Shown in pieces: positions 9,016 through 17,618 of a stretch of DNA of 64,000 bases. Numbering within the stretch: the first letter of the stretch is position 1; each line of letters starts with the position of its first letter. The notes below the pieces were generated by a model, which searched no databases, was not told the DNA's origin, and was given only the letters and a program-made list of their open reading frames with translations. The translations under genes were made by a program, and so were the position numbers. Origin of the DNA: Nitrospirota bacterium (GTDB lineage Bacteria > Nitrospirota > Nitrospiria > Nitrospirales > UBA8639); contig JAALKI010000005.1 of the NCBI GenBank assembly GCA_011088105.1, forward strand, positions 36,416 to 100,415, given 5' to 3'.

Positions 9016-9750
9016 CTACATTCCCCAGCCGCCACTTAAATGAAGATTGGCTCCCGTGACATAACGTGCGTCATCGGAGAGAAGATAGCGAACGGTTGAG
9101 ACCACGTCCTGGATGTCTCCAAGAAAACCAGCCGGAATCTTTGACACCATGCCATCCAGTTCGCCTGGAGGGGCACTACCCGAGTCAATAAAGCCTGGAG
9201 AAATGGCATTGACGGTAATCCCATCGGATGCCAACATTTTTGCCAACGTCCGCGTTAAAATCAGGATGCCCACTTTCGCAATGTAGTGAGCGGTTACGTA
9301 AGGCTGGGCTTCCATCTTATCCGCATTCGCCATACCGAAAGAAATAATTCGACCGAATTTTCGTTCTCGCATGCTTGGCGCAACAGCTTGCGCAAGATAA
9401 AAGATTGGATGCAAGTTGTTTGTGAACATCTCTTCCCATCCCTGCGGGGTTTCCTCAAACAAATTGACACGGTGATAAGGTCCGGCGCCATTAATCAAGG
9501 CATCGATGTGTCCCCAAGTCTGTTCGACCTGCGCAACTAATGCTTTGGCCGCATGAGGTTCCGAGACATCACAGTGAATGGCTAAGGCCCGCCCCCCACG
9601 TTCTTCAATGGCATGCGTGGTTTGTCTCGCGTCTTCTGCACTTGTTCGATAGCAAATCGCTACAGACCATTGTTGCGCTGCCAAGTCTAAGGCAATGCCT
9701 CGTCCAATGCCTCGTGCGCCCCCTGTAATCAATGCGACTCGAGTTGTCAT
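9016..9750 (-). CDS. SDR-family protein with altered catalytic residues
   Basis: A short-chain dehydrogenase/reductase fold of 244 residues. The dinucleotide-binding TGGARGIGRGIA is intact near residue 9, as is INGAGPY (NAG-like motif) near 87 and the ISPGFIDS loop. However, aligning the active site to FabG by its lysine puts methionine at the catalytic serine and histidine at the catalytic tyrosine (PYVTAHYIAKVG reads HYIAK instead of YxxxK). Residues around the site are otherwise well conserved, so this is not simple decay. It might bind NAD(P)H without classical redox activity or use a different residue such as the adjacent tyrosine. Substrate is unknown. It is convergent with lipB. Confidence 0.85.
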   Translation of the reverse strand: MTTRVALITGGARGIGRGIALDLAAQQWSVAICYRTSAEDARQTTHAIEERGGRALAIHCDVSEPHAAKALVAQVEQTWGHIDALINGAGPYHRVNLFEETPQGWEEMFTNNLHPIFYLAQAVAPSMRERKFGRIISFGMANADKMEAQPYVTAHYIAKVGILILTRTLAKMLASDGITVNAISPGFIDSGSAPPGELDGMVSKIPAGFLGDIQDVVSTVRYLLSDDARYVTGANLHLSGGWGM

Positions 9751-9978
9751 GTCAGGGTGTTCTCCTTCGCCGATGGGTCCAGTCTATTGTGTTATTCGTA
9801 TGGGTTGTGTGAATAAGCTTCTTCTGATTATGAGACGTGTCTTCCCCTTAATCAAAGTGGGGAGAGGTAAATGGTCTTCTCTCGCCAAGAACAAGATCGC
9901 AGTGTGACCAAGATTCTGAGGTGTACCAAAAGTCGACAGAGAGCGTCGAGCATTCTGACAAAAATGCTTATTCAGGAC

Positions 9979-10740
9979 TCAATGGGTGTCATGATCCGAA
10001 TCATGTTGGCGAGTTGCTAACCGCTTAGCCAAGGCTTGCAACACGCCAATCGTTCGTGTGGAAAAGTTTTTCTTCTCTGGACCCTGGGTCTCGTTCGTGA
10101 ACTGGTGAAGGTCTTCGATGGTATCGATGTCTCGGAGTCTTGGCAGCAGCCCGATCGATAACCCCAACTGCTGGGCTTTGCGTTGTGTTGAAACACAGAC
10201 TTCCTGTGTGGACCACGGAATCTCTTCAAATAAACTTGGTGTTGGCTTGCGCAACCCAATGAGATAATATCCTCCATCGACTGTTGGCCCTAAAACAAGA
10301 TCATGCGTCGAGAGTGCTTTCAGGGCTTGGTGATAGATTGTGGTGCCTAACGTAGGAAGGTCGGTGCCGACCAGCATGGCTCCTTGATAACCATGGTCGA
10401 ATGCCATCTGGAACGCTTGAGCCATGCGTGCGCCGAGGTCTATGCCAACTTGTTGCCAGAGAGGAAGGCTATATTTGGTTCCTACGGTTTGAAAAAACGG
10501 GTGATCTGGTGACGGAGCACAAGCGAGTATCCGGTCAAACTCTCTGACCGTCTTGCTCCGTTCTAGCGTATCTAGGACCACACTCCCATGCAGAGTAGCG
10601 GCTTCGTCTTCAGTAAGAGGAGGACATAAGCGAGTTTTGACTTGTCCAGGAATTGGGGCCTTGGCAAAAACCATAAGGAGCCATGAGGCCTGTTGGTTGG
10701 AAGGACCCTGTCTTGCTCGTGATCGGGGGCGATGCTTCAT
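9979..10740 (-). CDS. TIGR04282/DUF2064 glycosyltransferase (GT-A fold)
   Basis: A 253-residue DUF2064 protein, annotated in databases as rSAM/selenodomain-associated transferase 1. It carries VFAKAPIPGQVKTRLCPPL near the N-terminus, a nucleotide-sugar site like that of cofC/GT-A enzymes, then GTDLPTL and LGPTVDGGYYLIGL. The frame stays open upstream to 10869 into the neighbouring gene, but the ATG at 10740 gives the family N-terminus and a 14-base gap, so it is preferred. The next upstream gene encodes the partner transferase family TIGR04283; the two are commonly adjacent. Their acceptor substrate is unresolved. Confidence 0.88.
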   Translation of the reverse strand: MKHRPRSRARQGPSNQQASWLLMVFAKAPIPGQVKTRLCPPLTEDEAATLHGSVVLDTLERSKTVREFDRILACAPSPDHPFFQTVGTKYSLPLWQQVGIDLGARMAQAFQMAFDHGYQGAMLVGTDLPTLGTTIYHQALKALSTHDLVLGPTVDGGYYLIGLRKPTPSLFEEIPWSTQEVCVSTQRKAQQLGLSIGLLPRLRDIDTIEDLHQFTNETQGPEKKNFSTRTIGVLQALAKRLATRQHDSDHDTH

Positions 10741-10754
10741 TGATAGCTGATTCT

Positions 10755-11453
10755 CTATCGTACCATCCCATAAAATCGTTGCAGGGCACGTGGGGCCAAC
10801 CCAACCCAATATAAAAAGCGAAGTGTCCACATCAGGAGAATAGTGCGAAGCGGGCCTTGTTGTTCCCAACGCCGAAATGATGTGGTGACTTTATCGCGAA
10901 GTGCAGCCATTTCCCCAGCTTTTTTCAAGCGACGAGAGAGTTCTAAGTCTTCCATGATGGGAATGTTGGCAAATCCACCTAGTTGCTGAAAGATCGATCG
11001 TCGGATGAAGATCGCTTGATCTCCTGTCGCCATACGACTCCAACGTGAACGGAAATTCATCATTCGACTAATCACCCACGCCCACCCTCGGTCAGTCTCA
11101 AATTGGACATCGAATCGTCCCCAATGGATCCGTGTATCGGCCATGGCTTGCTCGATGGCAGTTCGGGCATTGATGGGTAACTGGGTATCCGCATGGAGAA
11201 ACACGAGAATGTCGGTTTGTGTGACCATTGCCCCCATATTCATTTGAGTGGCACGTCCTGGTGTAGATACGAGGGTATGCGTATGATAGAGCAAGGGACG
11301 CTCAAAAAAAGATTGCGCCACTTGGAGGGTTCGGTCTTGACTGCCTCCATCAACCACCACAATCTCGTCAATCTGTAGCTGCGTAGCCGTTTCCAGCGTG
11401 TGCGGGAGTGTCTGCTCTTCATTAAAGGTGGGAATAACCAAGCCAATTGTCAT
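10755..11453 (-). CDS. TIGR04283-family glycosyltransferase (GT2)
   Basis: A family 2 glycosyltransferase of about 232 residues. It begins IGLVIPTFNEEQTLPHTLE, then has VVDGGSQDRT (first acidic motif) and LVFLHADTQLP (DxD-type motif), and later GDQAIFIRRSIFQQLGGF, the acceptor-side region. Databases name the family after association with arsenosugar or radical-SAM/seleno genes, but no arsenic genes are nearby, so the product is open. An in-frame TTG at 11474 would add seven residues; the ATG at 11453 places the first beta strand at the start and is preferred. No clear binding site is visible for either. Confidence 0.86.
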   Translation of the reverse strand: MTIGLVIPTFNEEQTLPHTLETATQLQIDEIVVVDGGSQDRTLQVAQSFFERPLLYHTHTLVSTPGRATQMNMGAMVTQTDILVFLHADTQLPINARTAIEQAMADTRIHWGRFDVQFETDRGWAWVISRMMNFRSRWSRMATGDQAIFIRRSIFQQLGGFANIPIMEDLELSRRLKKAGEMAALRDKVTTSFRRWEQQGPLRTILLMWTLRFLYWVGLAPRALQRFYGMVR

Positions 11454-11543
11454 AAGAACAGGATTTCGGCTCAATCAGTATCTAGATAAGATTTCGTCAC
11501 CAGCATGTGTGGGTAGAACAAGAGAGGAGTTGATCAAAGACCA

Positions 11544-11966
11544 TTAGGGTTGGGGCTTAGGCGTTTGAAACATAAAATAGACGACCATGATAATGGTCCC
11601 CCAATAAATTACATATTTGTGCCAAAACAAGACTTCACCAAAATGGAAAAATGCTAATGCGCAAACAATGGATGCGGCCATGACGGCATATCGGGTGATC
11701 TGCTTGTCGATGGACGAGTAGGCCCAGAGTGCCAGCCCGGTGAAATATAAAATCATAGGAAATGTGGTAATTTCCGCGCCTGTACTGGCTGACATAAAGA
11801 CTTGGATAAAGCCGATAAATACCATGGCCGATCCAACCATTTTCATCCCGACTTTCATGTGTCGGTCTTCACCTGACTCCATATCGTCTTCGGAGGGGGA
11901 ATGCGGTGGTGGAATTGGTTCCGGGGTGTCAGAAGATGGCATGTTGCTGGGTGGATCGTGAGACAT
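11544..11966 (-). CDS. Small four-helix membrane protein, proline-rich N-terminus
   Basis: I do not recognise this 140-residue protein. Residues 1-38 are hydrophilic and rich in proline, serine and acidic residues; four hydrophobic segments follow at about 42-60, 66-86, 91-110 and 115-133, ending in a short polar tail. It is predicted to sit in the inner membrane. Its start codon lies eight bases beyond the stop codon of the upstream dCTP deaminase gene reading in the same direction, so it is probably translated from the same transcript. Nothing in it indicates an enzymatic function. Confidence 0.75.
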   Translation of the reverse strand: MSHDPPSNMPSSDTPEPIPPPHSPSEDDMESGEDRHMKVGMKMVGSAMVFIGFIQVFMSASTGAEITTFPMILYFTGLALWAYSSIDKQITRYAVMAASIVCALAFFHFGEVLFWHKYVIYWGTIIMVVYFMFQTPKPQP

Positions 11967-11974
11967 GAAAAGCC

Positions 11975-13132
11975 TTACTGAAAATGTTTACTTAATGTCA
12001 GGCCTTGCCGGTGATATGAGGAGCCTGAAGCCGATCCGTACAGTTTTGTGGGAATGGCTCGCATCTTTTCGTAGACAACCTTAAAAAAAGTTTGTCCGTC
12101 ATGAATCATAAAGGGCACGTCATGAGGGCGAACTTCTAAGACGGCTTGTGTCCCTTTTCGCGAACCGCTTCCAGCTCCAAAGCCAGGGTCGAAAAATCCA
12201 GCATAGTGGGTGCGTAATTCACCACATCCGGCTTCATAGGCCACCATTTCGGCTGCGTATTCAGGTGGAACATGAATGCGCTCTTTTGACGCCAGGATGT
12301 AAAACTCTTCGGGTTCTAAAAGAATTGTGGCATTAGGATGACGGTACAACGGTTCCCAGAAATCAACGGCAGCGTAGCATCCAATCTTTGTGAGATCAAT
12401 CACATGGCTGTTTTTTTTTGCGCGGTAGCCCACAATGTTGTTTTGTGATTGTGGGGCGCCTTGTAAGTCAATCCTAAGAAAAAGCCCATGGTTTCGTCGG
12501 ATCTCGCTGGTGGCAAGGGGGGCATTGGTTTTGACAGTTTGGCCGTTGGCAAACAACAAAGGCGTCTTGCCGTGGAGTGTGGCTAATTGTGTATCTAAGA
12601 CCGTTGGTCGGCCGGCTATCAGACGCAACTGATTTAATGCTAATCCAGTACAAACATGAATGGTAAAGGAGCGTGGCACCACTTCCAAGTATAAAGGACC
12701 ATGGTATCCTGCTCGAATTTCGTCGAATCCGACATTCAAATCGGTGATGACTCGTGTGAAAATATCCAACCGACCGGTTGAACTTTTTGGGTTTGTCCGG
12801 CCTCGGAGTGTTTTGGGGAGATGAAGGTGTTCTAATAATGGAACTAAATAGACATGCCCTTTTTCGAGAATCGCTCCTTGCGTCAGATCCATTTCATACA
12901 TCACCAGGTCTGATTTGTAGGCGTCAAAAGCACCGAGTCGGCTCTTGACGTCTGAGCGTTCCGGCAAAAAACTACTGATGAGTCGGTAGGCGGTACGACC
13001 TAATCGCAGATCCAGACTGGCAGGCTGGATCTGTGGCTCTTCAATGGGAACATCTGCTTGAATGGCCCCTTGCTGGATACACCGGTGGATTTCCTGATAG
13101 GGAAGGATGCCCTGTCGTGGTGACTTGGCCAT
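11975..13132 (-). CDS. dcd: 2'-deoxycytidine 5'-triphosphate deaminase, long tandem-domain form
   Basis: The 385-residue protein is the double-length dCTP deaminase (PF06559 type), about twice the size of E. coli Dcd. Both halves show the dUTPase-like beta fold: the first has QPASLDLRLG, RGRTNPKSSTGRLD near residue 112 and GPLYLEVVPRSF; the second has GAGSGSRKGTQAVLEVRPHDVPF near 335. It produces dUTP from dCTP for thymidylate synthesis. Its ATG overlaps the kamA stop codon by one base (TAATG), implying translational coupling. The thymidylate kinase gene tmk also lies in this window but not in the same operon. Confidence 0.92.
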   Translation of the reverse strand: MAKSPRQGILPYQEIHRCIQQGAIQADVPIEEPQIQPASLDLRLGRTAYRLISSFLPERSDVKSRLGAFDAYKSDLVMYEMDLTQGAILEKGHVYLVPLLEHLHLPKTLRGRTNPKSSTGRLDIFTRVITDLNVGFDEIRAGYHGPLYLEVVPRSFTIHVCTGLALNQLRLIAGRPTVLDTQLATLHGKTPLLFANGQTVKTNAPLATSEIRRNHGLFLRIDLQGAPQSQNNIVGYRAKKNSHVIDLTKIGCYAAVDFWEPLYRHPNATILLEPEEFYILASKERIHVPPEYAAEMVAYEAGCGELRTHYAGFFDPGFGAGSGSRKGTQAVLEVRPHDVPFMIHDGQTFFKVVYEKMRAIPTKLYGSASGSSYHRQGLTLSKHFQ

Positions 13133-14256
13133 TAGAAAGCGTCTCGGGCACCATTGCTACAGAGTGCTGGAGGTGTGGTGGTGTCGACCATAGGCAATTC
13201 GCGCGTGCGTGTCTCATTGGGTTGCGGATAGTGATAGGTCTTGTTCTCATAGTTTTTTAAGAGGGCGCCTTCTTCATTCAGATTCAGCAAATACTCATTG
13301 GGAAGAAGGGGGATTTTCCCGCCACCGCCCGGCGCATCGATGACAAAATGAGGAACGGCCATTCCACTGGTATGGCCTTGCAAAGCTTGAATGATTCTTA
13401 GTCCGGTTTCGACGGTGGTACGGAAATGATTCGTTCCTTTCGTCAAATCCGCTTGATAGAGATAGTAAGGTTTCACGCGAGCTAGCAAGAGCTGGTGCAT
13501 CAACTGTTTCATAATTTCTGGATCATCATTCACTCCCTTGAGGAGCACCGTTTGTGCGCCAAGCGGAATACCCGTATCGGCCAGACGTCCACAGGCTTTT
13601 TTCACCTCAGGGGTGAGTTCGTCGGGGTGGTTAAAATGGAGGTTCATATAGATCGGGTGATACTGTTTCATGATCTCACAGAGTTCTGGGGTAATCCGTT
13701 GCGGAAGCGTGCCCGGCACACGGGTTCCAAACCGAATCAACTCCAAATGAGGGATGGTGCGAAGGGCTTTCAAAATCCGCTCGATTAAATAATCTGGCAA
13801 GAGCAACGGATCTCCACCTGACAAGATGACATCTCGTACCTCCGTATGTTCGTGGAGATAGGCGATGGCTCGATCAAGTTCCCCTTTTTTCAAAAACCCA
13901 GGTTTGCCGACGAGGCGTTTTCTCGTACAAAATCGGCAATAGATTGGACATTGATTGGTTACCATGAGAAGTGCCCGATCAGGGTAGCGATGGACTAGGT
14001 GGGGCACCGGACTATCGGTGTCTTCTTCAAGGGGATCATCTGGGGCATCGATGTCATCCATCTCTATCGCTTCAGGCACAACTTGTTTCCAAATGGCGTC
14101 GCCTTTTTCCTTAATAGTTGACAGCACCGTTGGTGTGATTCGCATAGGGTAGGGTCCAACGACAGCCTCCACTTCTTGAGGGTCGACCCCCAGATGTTTC
14201 GCAAGATCTTTAGGTTTAGTAATGCTTTGCGCCAGAATACGTTTCCAGTCTTCCAT
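13132..14256 (-). CDS. kamA: KamA-family lysine 2,3-aminomutase (radical SAM, PLP)
   Basis: A 374-residue radical SAM enzyme with the iron-sulfur motif CPIYCRFC (Cys103, Cys107, Cys110), followed by TRKR typical of aminomutases, and the pyridoxal-phosphate lysine region DAPGGGGKIPLLP near residue 310. Family members interconvert L-lysine and L-beta-lysine; related EpmB enzymes act on lysine for elongation factor P. The length and the acidic insert before the cysteines fit the general KamA family, not EpmB specifically. It sits downstream of a glutaredoxin and an ATP-grasp-like gene. No beta-lysine acetyltransferase (ablB) is visible here. Confidence 0.9.
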   Translation of the reverse strand: MEDWKRILAQSITKPKDLAKHLGVDPQEVEAVVGPYPMRITPTVLSTIKEKGDAIWKQVVPEAIEMDDIDAPDDPLEEDTDSPVPHLVHRYPDRALLMVTNQCPIYCRFCTRKRLVGKPGFLKKGELDRAIAYLHEHTEVRDVILSGGDPLLLPDYLIERILKALRTIPHLELIRFGTRVPGTLPQRITPELCEIMKQYHPIYMNLHFNHPDELTPEVKKACGRLADTGIPLGAQTVLLKGVNDDPEIMKQLMHQLLLARVKPYYLYQADLTKGTNHFRTTVETGLRIIQALQGHTSGMAVPHFVIDAPGGGGKIPLLPNEYLLNLNEEGALLKNYENKTYHYPQPNETRTRELPMVDTTTPPALCSNGARDAF

Positions 14257-14301
14257 ATATGCTCACCTCATTGTCCGAATTGCTGGGTCATATCGGGACC
14301 A

Positions 14302-14559
14302 TCATGAATTTCCCTCATGCACAACGGCTGTTTGGGGTTTGTAAGTTTCCAAATATTCTAAGATGTCCTCGGTTTCTGTGAGTACGGTCTCTCCATCCAC
14401 CAGGACAGGTACATAGTATTGACCGGATACCTCAAAGACTTGTTTCCGAAGAGGGCGAAAGTCTTGGACGACCACATCCTCATAGGAAATTGCGCGATCG
14501 GCAAGCTTCTCACGTACAACTGCACAGTCTGGACACCACTGGGTATGATAAAGAGTCAT
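14302..14559 (-). CDS. Glutaredoxin-like thiol-disulfide protein
   Basis: A protein of 85 residues with a thioredoxin fold: TLYHTQWCPDCAVVREKL holds a CPDC redox site near residue 10, YVPVLVDG carries the cis-proline, and LTETEDILEYL follows. It looks like a cytoplasmic glutaredoxin with an unusual CPDC site in place of CPYC. An ATG 15 codons upstream is in frame but overlaps the preceding gene; the ATG at 14559 begins the first beta strand and is preferred. It lies between the ATP-grasp-like gene and kamA on one strand, so a shared thiol- or amino-acid-related role is possible but unproven. Confidence 0.85.
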   Translation of the reverse strand: MTLYHTQWCPDCAVVREKLADRAISYEDVVVQDFRPLRKQVFEVSGQYYVPVLVDGETVLTETEDILEYLETYKPQTAVVHEGNS

Positions 14560-14584
14560 GAAATAACAAGCTCCATGTGAAGAA

Positions 14585-16027
14585 TCATGCGCACATTTCT
14601 TCACGGCAAGGAATCATAATGGCGTCTCGCATGCCATGGATAATTTTTTTATCCTTTGGGCACATGGTGGCCAGGATCCCATTCAATGTGACTTGATCGC
14701 CTTCAACGCAATAATAAGGAGATAGTCGAGTGCGGCCTTCCATGGTCTTCCACACTTGGTGGTCTTCATCAAAATATTTTAAGGTTGAGAGCCGGCCCTT
14801 GTGAAACTCTTGCAAAATAGATGGGGTTTGAGAAAATGATGTTAATGCGCTGTCGATAACCTCGATCCATTTCGCCTGTGAGAGGTCATGGCCAATCGAT
14901 ACCCCTCGGCTTCCCCAGGCTAACTCTGAAAAACCTGAAGGTTTGATCACATAACGCCGCTGTTTCTGAGACGCTTGCCCGAGAACCTTCCAATCCGATA
15001 CGGCCCGGTCTTCTACGTGAAGACCGGGAATGATGGCTGAAGGGGGAAGAGGCTGTGGATCTAGGACCCATGTTCGAGGAATCGTGGTTTGTAAAACATC
15101 AAGCGTTTCGCCTGTCAAGGCTTTTTCCCAGAACTGTTCTACCATTGGATGGTGAAATAAGGCAAAGGCGAGTTTTTCTTCAAGCCAAGGCTTGAACGGG
15201 GGGGTGATGATCGTTCGGCCTTTTTTGGCACTGTACATGATGAGTTCAGCCTTTGGAATATTGGGAAGATCGAACAGTTCGAAAAAGCGGTAGATCATTG
15301 AGATGATCTCATTCCCAAAGTAGCCAGGAGCGACCAAGCCCTCCTCAGTAAATTTTAGATCTTTGGGGTGCAGACATGCTGCATCAATTCCATGATGCAG
15401 CAGCTGCCCGGCTACCCATTGCATTTCCTGTTGATACGATACGGATTCATCTGAGACCACGATGGCTACTCGAAGTGGACGATCTCCTGTACGGTGACGA
15501 ATCATGGAGGCAAAGCCTGCAATCATTCCATTACCTCCTCCTACGACGTCAGTTCCTCTTTCTGCATAAGCGCGTGAGAGACTGCCTGTGAGGCCGATTC
15601 CCCCGGGTACTGAATCTAATTCGGTCATGATCATGCCCTGGTCTGTGGGAATGACGTCGGGTCGAATGACATCGGGTAATATATCCCGAAACCGATTCAT
15701 TCTGGCATAGTCAAGCAAGGCCTTTGGTTTTCCTTGGTCCAGATATTGGTGAATCCAGGAGGGTTCTTGTCCTCGCACACTGTCAAGGTACAAGCGATTG
15801 CAGGCTTGATAAAACGCTAGAAGATGGTGCCCCAAACCATGGAAAAATGCCACATTGCTGGATGAAAGGGGAAACGGTGTAGAGGCTAATCGCCAAGAAA
15901 TTGGTTGTTGTGCATGAAGAAAGCCATCGGTTGTGAGATGATCACGAAGGGCTCGGAACTCGGAGTCATCCGAAAAAAGTAAGGATTGGTCGGCTGTGTG
16001 TGAAGGCAGCAGGGTGGTTTCTGTCAC
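14585..16027 (-). CDS. ATP-grasp-like protein of unknown function
   Basis: This 480-residue protein is not in a family I can name with certainty. Several segments correspond in order to circularly permuted ATP-grasp proteins: MTELDSVPGGIGLTGSLSRAY resembles their EDNLRTPSGISYVLENR site, SMIYRFFELFD resembles the VIYRRLDD segment, and YVIKPSGFSELAWGSRGV resembles the conserved nucleotide-binding lysine loop (compare the protein at 62034-63494). It would then form an amide or thioester-type bond using ATP, perhaps like glutathionylspermidine synthases. Its stop codon is 25 bases before the glutaredoxin start, and kamA follows. The substrate is unknown. Confidence 0.7.
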   Translation of the reverse strand: MTETTLLPSHTADQSLLFSDDSEFRALRDHLTTDGFLHAQQPISWRLASTPFPLSSSNVAFFHGLGHHLLAFYQACNRLYLDSVRGQEPSWIHQYLDQGKPKALLDYARMNRFRDILPDVIRPDVIPTDQGMIMTELDSVPGGIGLTGSLSRAYAERGTDVVGGGNGMIAGFASMIRHRTGDRPLRVAIVVSDESVSYQQEMQWVAGQLLHHGIDAACLHPKDLKFTEEGLVAPGYFGNEIISMIYRFFELFDLPNIPKAELIMYSAKKGRTIITPPFKPWLEEKLAFALFHHPMVEQFWEKALTGETLDVLQTTIPRTWVLDPQPLPPSAIIPGLHVEDRAVSDWKVLGQASQKQRRYVIKPSGFSELAWGSRGVSIGHDLSQAKWIEVIDSALTSFSQTPSILQEFHKGRLSTLKYFDEDHQVWKTMEGRTRLSPYYCVEGDQVTLNGILATMCPKDKKIIHGMRDAIMIPCREEMCA

Positions 16028-16113
16028 GATATTTTGGGATTAGTCGGCATGTGAATATCAAACTCTGTTCAGAATCGTAGCATGCTATCTTTGGGTCAGA
16101 CAAGTGAAGAGGA

Positions 16114-16626
16114 TTAGGTGGAGACAAACTTTAGGGAAACGGAGTTAATACAATAGCGAAGGCCTGTGGGCTGAGGCCCATCGTTGAAAACATGTCCCAG
16201 GTGCCCACCGCATCGAGCGCAGTGAACTTCAGTTCGAGGGTAGAGCAGTTTCCAGTCTGTTTTCGTTCCAATCACGGAGTCGTTGAGAGGTGCCCAAAAG
16301 CTTGGCCAGCCGGTTTGACTGTCGTATTTGGTTTCTGAAGAAAATAATGGAAGATCACAGCCGGTGCAGTGATACTGCCCTTTGGTTTTCTGTTGATAAT
16401 AGGCATTTTGGTAGGGGGGCTCTGTCGCTTCTTCACGGAGCACACGAAATTGCATGGGAGTTAACTGTGCTCGCCATTCTGCGTTGGACTTCGATATGAT
16501 GAATGGCGTGCTGGCGCCATAGACAAAGGGAGCAAACATGCCAAGTGTTTTGCCCACTGCCTCTAACCCTAAGAGTAGACTGATTTTAACAAGCGCTCTT
16601 CGACTCATGGTCATGGTGTGAGACAT
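16114..16626 (-). CDS. msrB: Exported peptide-methionine (R)-S-oxide reductase MsrB
   Basis: MsrB reduces the R-epimer of methionine sulfoxide in proteins. The domain (residues about 50-168) has the zinc-binding pairs CTGC and CARC, GWPSFWAPL, and the catalytic RYCINSVSL near the C-terminus. Residues 1-38 form an export signal with MSRRALVKISLLLGL, a twin-arginine-like start with only a moderate hydrophobic core, so the enzyme probably works outside the cytoplasm. No resolving thioredoxin-like gene is adjacent. The gene begins 172 bases from a divergent methyltransferase gene. Total length is 170 residues, longer than cytosolic MsrB because of the leader. Confidence 0.92.
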   Translation of the reverse strand: MSHTMTMSRRALVKISLLLGLEAVGKTLGMFAPFVYGASTPFIISKSNAEWRAQLTPMQFRVLREEATEPPYQNAYYQQKTKGQYHCTGCDLPLFSSETKYDSQTGWPSFWAPLNDSVIGTKTDWKLLYPRTEVHCARCGGHLGHVFNDGPQPTGLRYCINSVSLKFVST

Positions 16627-16764
16627 GGGATTTACCTTTCTGTTCGTTGCGAACCATATACGTGAAACGGGATAAAGATCAGGTCCCTTGTAGTCTTGCT
16701 TTGAGCGAAAACATTACAAGGCCGGGCATGGCCACGATTCACTAAGCCAAATGGAGCGAATTCC

Positions 16765-17592
16765 ATGACATGGCATCAAACGGGTGTTTCTACAACCAAT
16801 CTTCCTCCATCGTGGCTTTGCCAGCTTCCTTCCAAAGATTATTGGTCTACGCCTTTTGCTGAAAGCTTGTTCTCCCAACTCGATCTTCCAGTGGGGGCAT
16901 CCGTTTTAGATATTGCGTGTGGCGATGGCATCCCAGCATTTTGTCTGGCCCATCGTGTCGGCCCGACCGGTCGTGTCGTGGGTATTGATCTAAATGAGGC
17001 CCAGCTTATTCGAGCCCGGGCCTGTCAAGGTCCCTACTTTCCGTGGCTAGAATTTCGTCGTGAAGATCTTCGTGCTCTCTCTTCAGATCTAGAGCGGTTC
17101 GATCGTATCACGGGAAATTTAGCCTTCATGTTTTTCCGACCTCATCGAAAAGAAGCCCTTCAGGCATTGACCCAATTTCTCAAACCTGGAGGGCAACTCG
17201 TTTTTACGTTTCCCTCTCTCGGCACCTTCGATTCTCTGTGGCAACGGGTAGACCAGGAAATGGCGAGCCGAGGATATACAACGGAACGAAAGGAGCTTGC
17301 AGCCTATATTGCGGAGCGACCATCGGCTGCGGATGCACGGCAGTGGCTTCTCGAGATTGGATTGGAACGGGTAGCTGTGTTCGAGCAACCATTACAGGTG
17401 GAAACAGATGCGGGGAATGCCTTTCTGTATCATCCTTTGTTACGAGGAGGATTTCTTGAAGATGTCTATGATTGTTTCACGGAACAAGAACTTGCCGATA
17501 GCGTCATGAATGCAGTGGCGTATGACATCCACAGTTTCATGCCATTAATCGCCCAGCGTTGTGTGATGTCTGGATGGCATGTCAAGTCTTAA
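16765..17592 (+). CDS. Class I SAM-dependent methyltransferase
   Basis: A 275-residue methyltransferase with a standard Rossmann core: SVLDIACGDGIPAFCLAHRVGP (motif I, residues about 46-67), VVGIDLNEAQL (motif II), and LKPGGQLVFTFPSLG (post-motif region). The family is UbiE/type 11-like, where small-molecule substrates vary widely, so I do not assign a substrate. The ATG at 16765 gives a sensible start. The gene stands alone, divergent from msrB and convergent with ligE 26 bases away. Confidence 0.82.
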   Translation: MTWHQTGVSTTNLPPSWLCQLPSKDYWSTPFAESLFSQLDLPVGASVLDIACGDGIPAFCLAHRVGPTGRVVGIDLNEAQLIRARACQGPYFPWLEFRREDLRALSSDLERFDRITGNLAFMFFRPHRKEALQALTQFLKPGGQLVFTFPSLGTFDSLWQRVDQEMASRGYTTERKELAAYIAERPSAADARQWLLEIGLERVAVFEQPLQVETDAGNAFLYHPLLRGGFLEDVYDCFTEQELADSVMNAVAYDIHSFMPLIAQRCVMSGWHVKS

Positions 17593-17618
17593 GCGGGAGG
17601 CAGGTTCCCAACGAGAAC

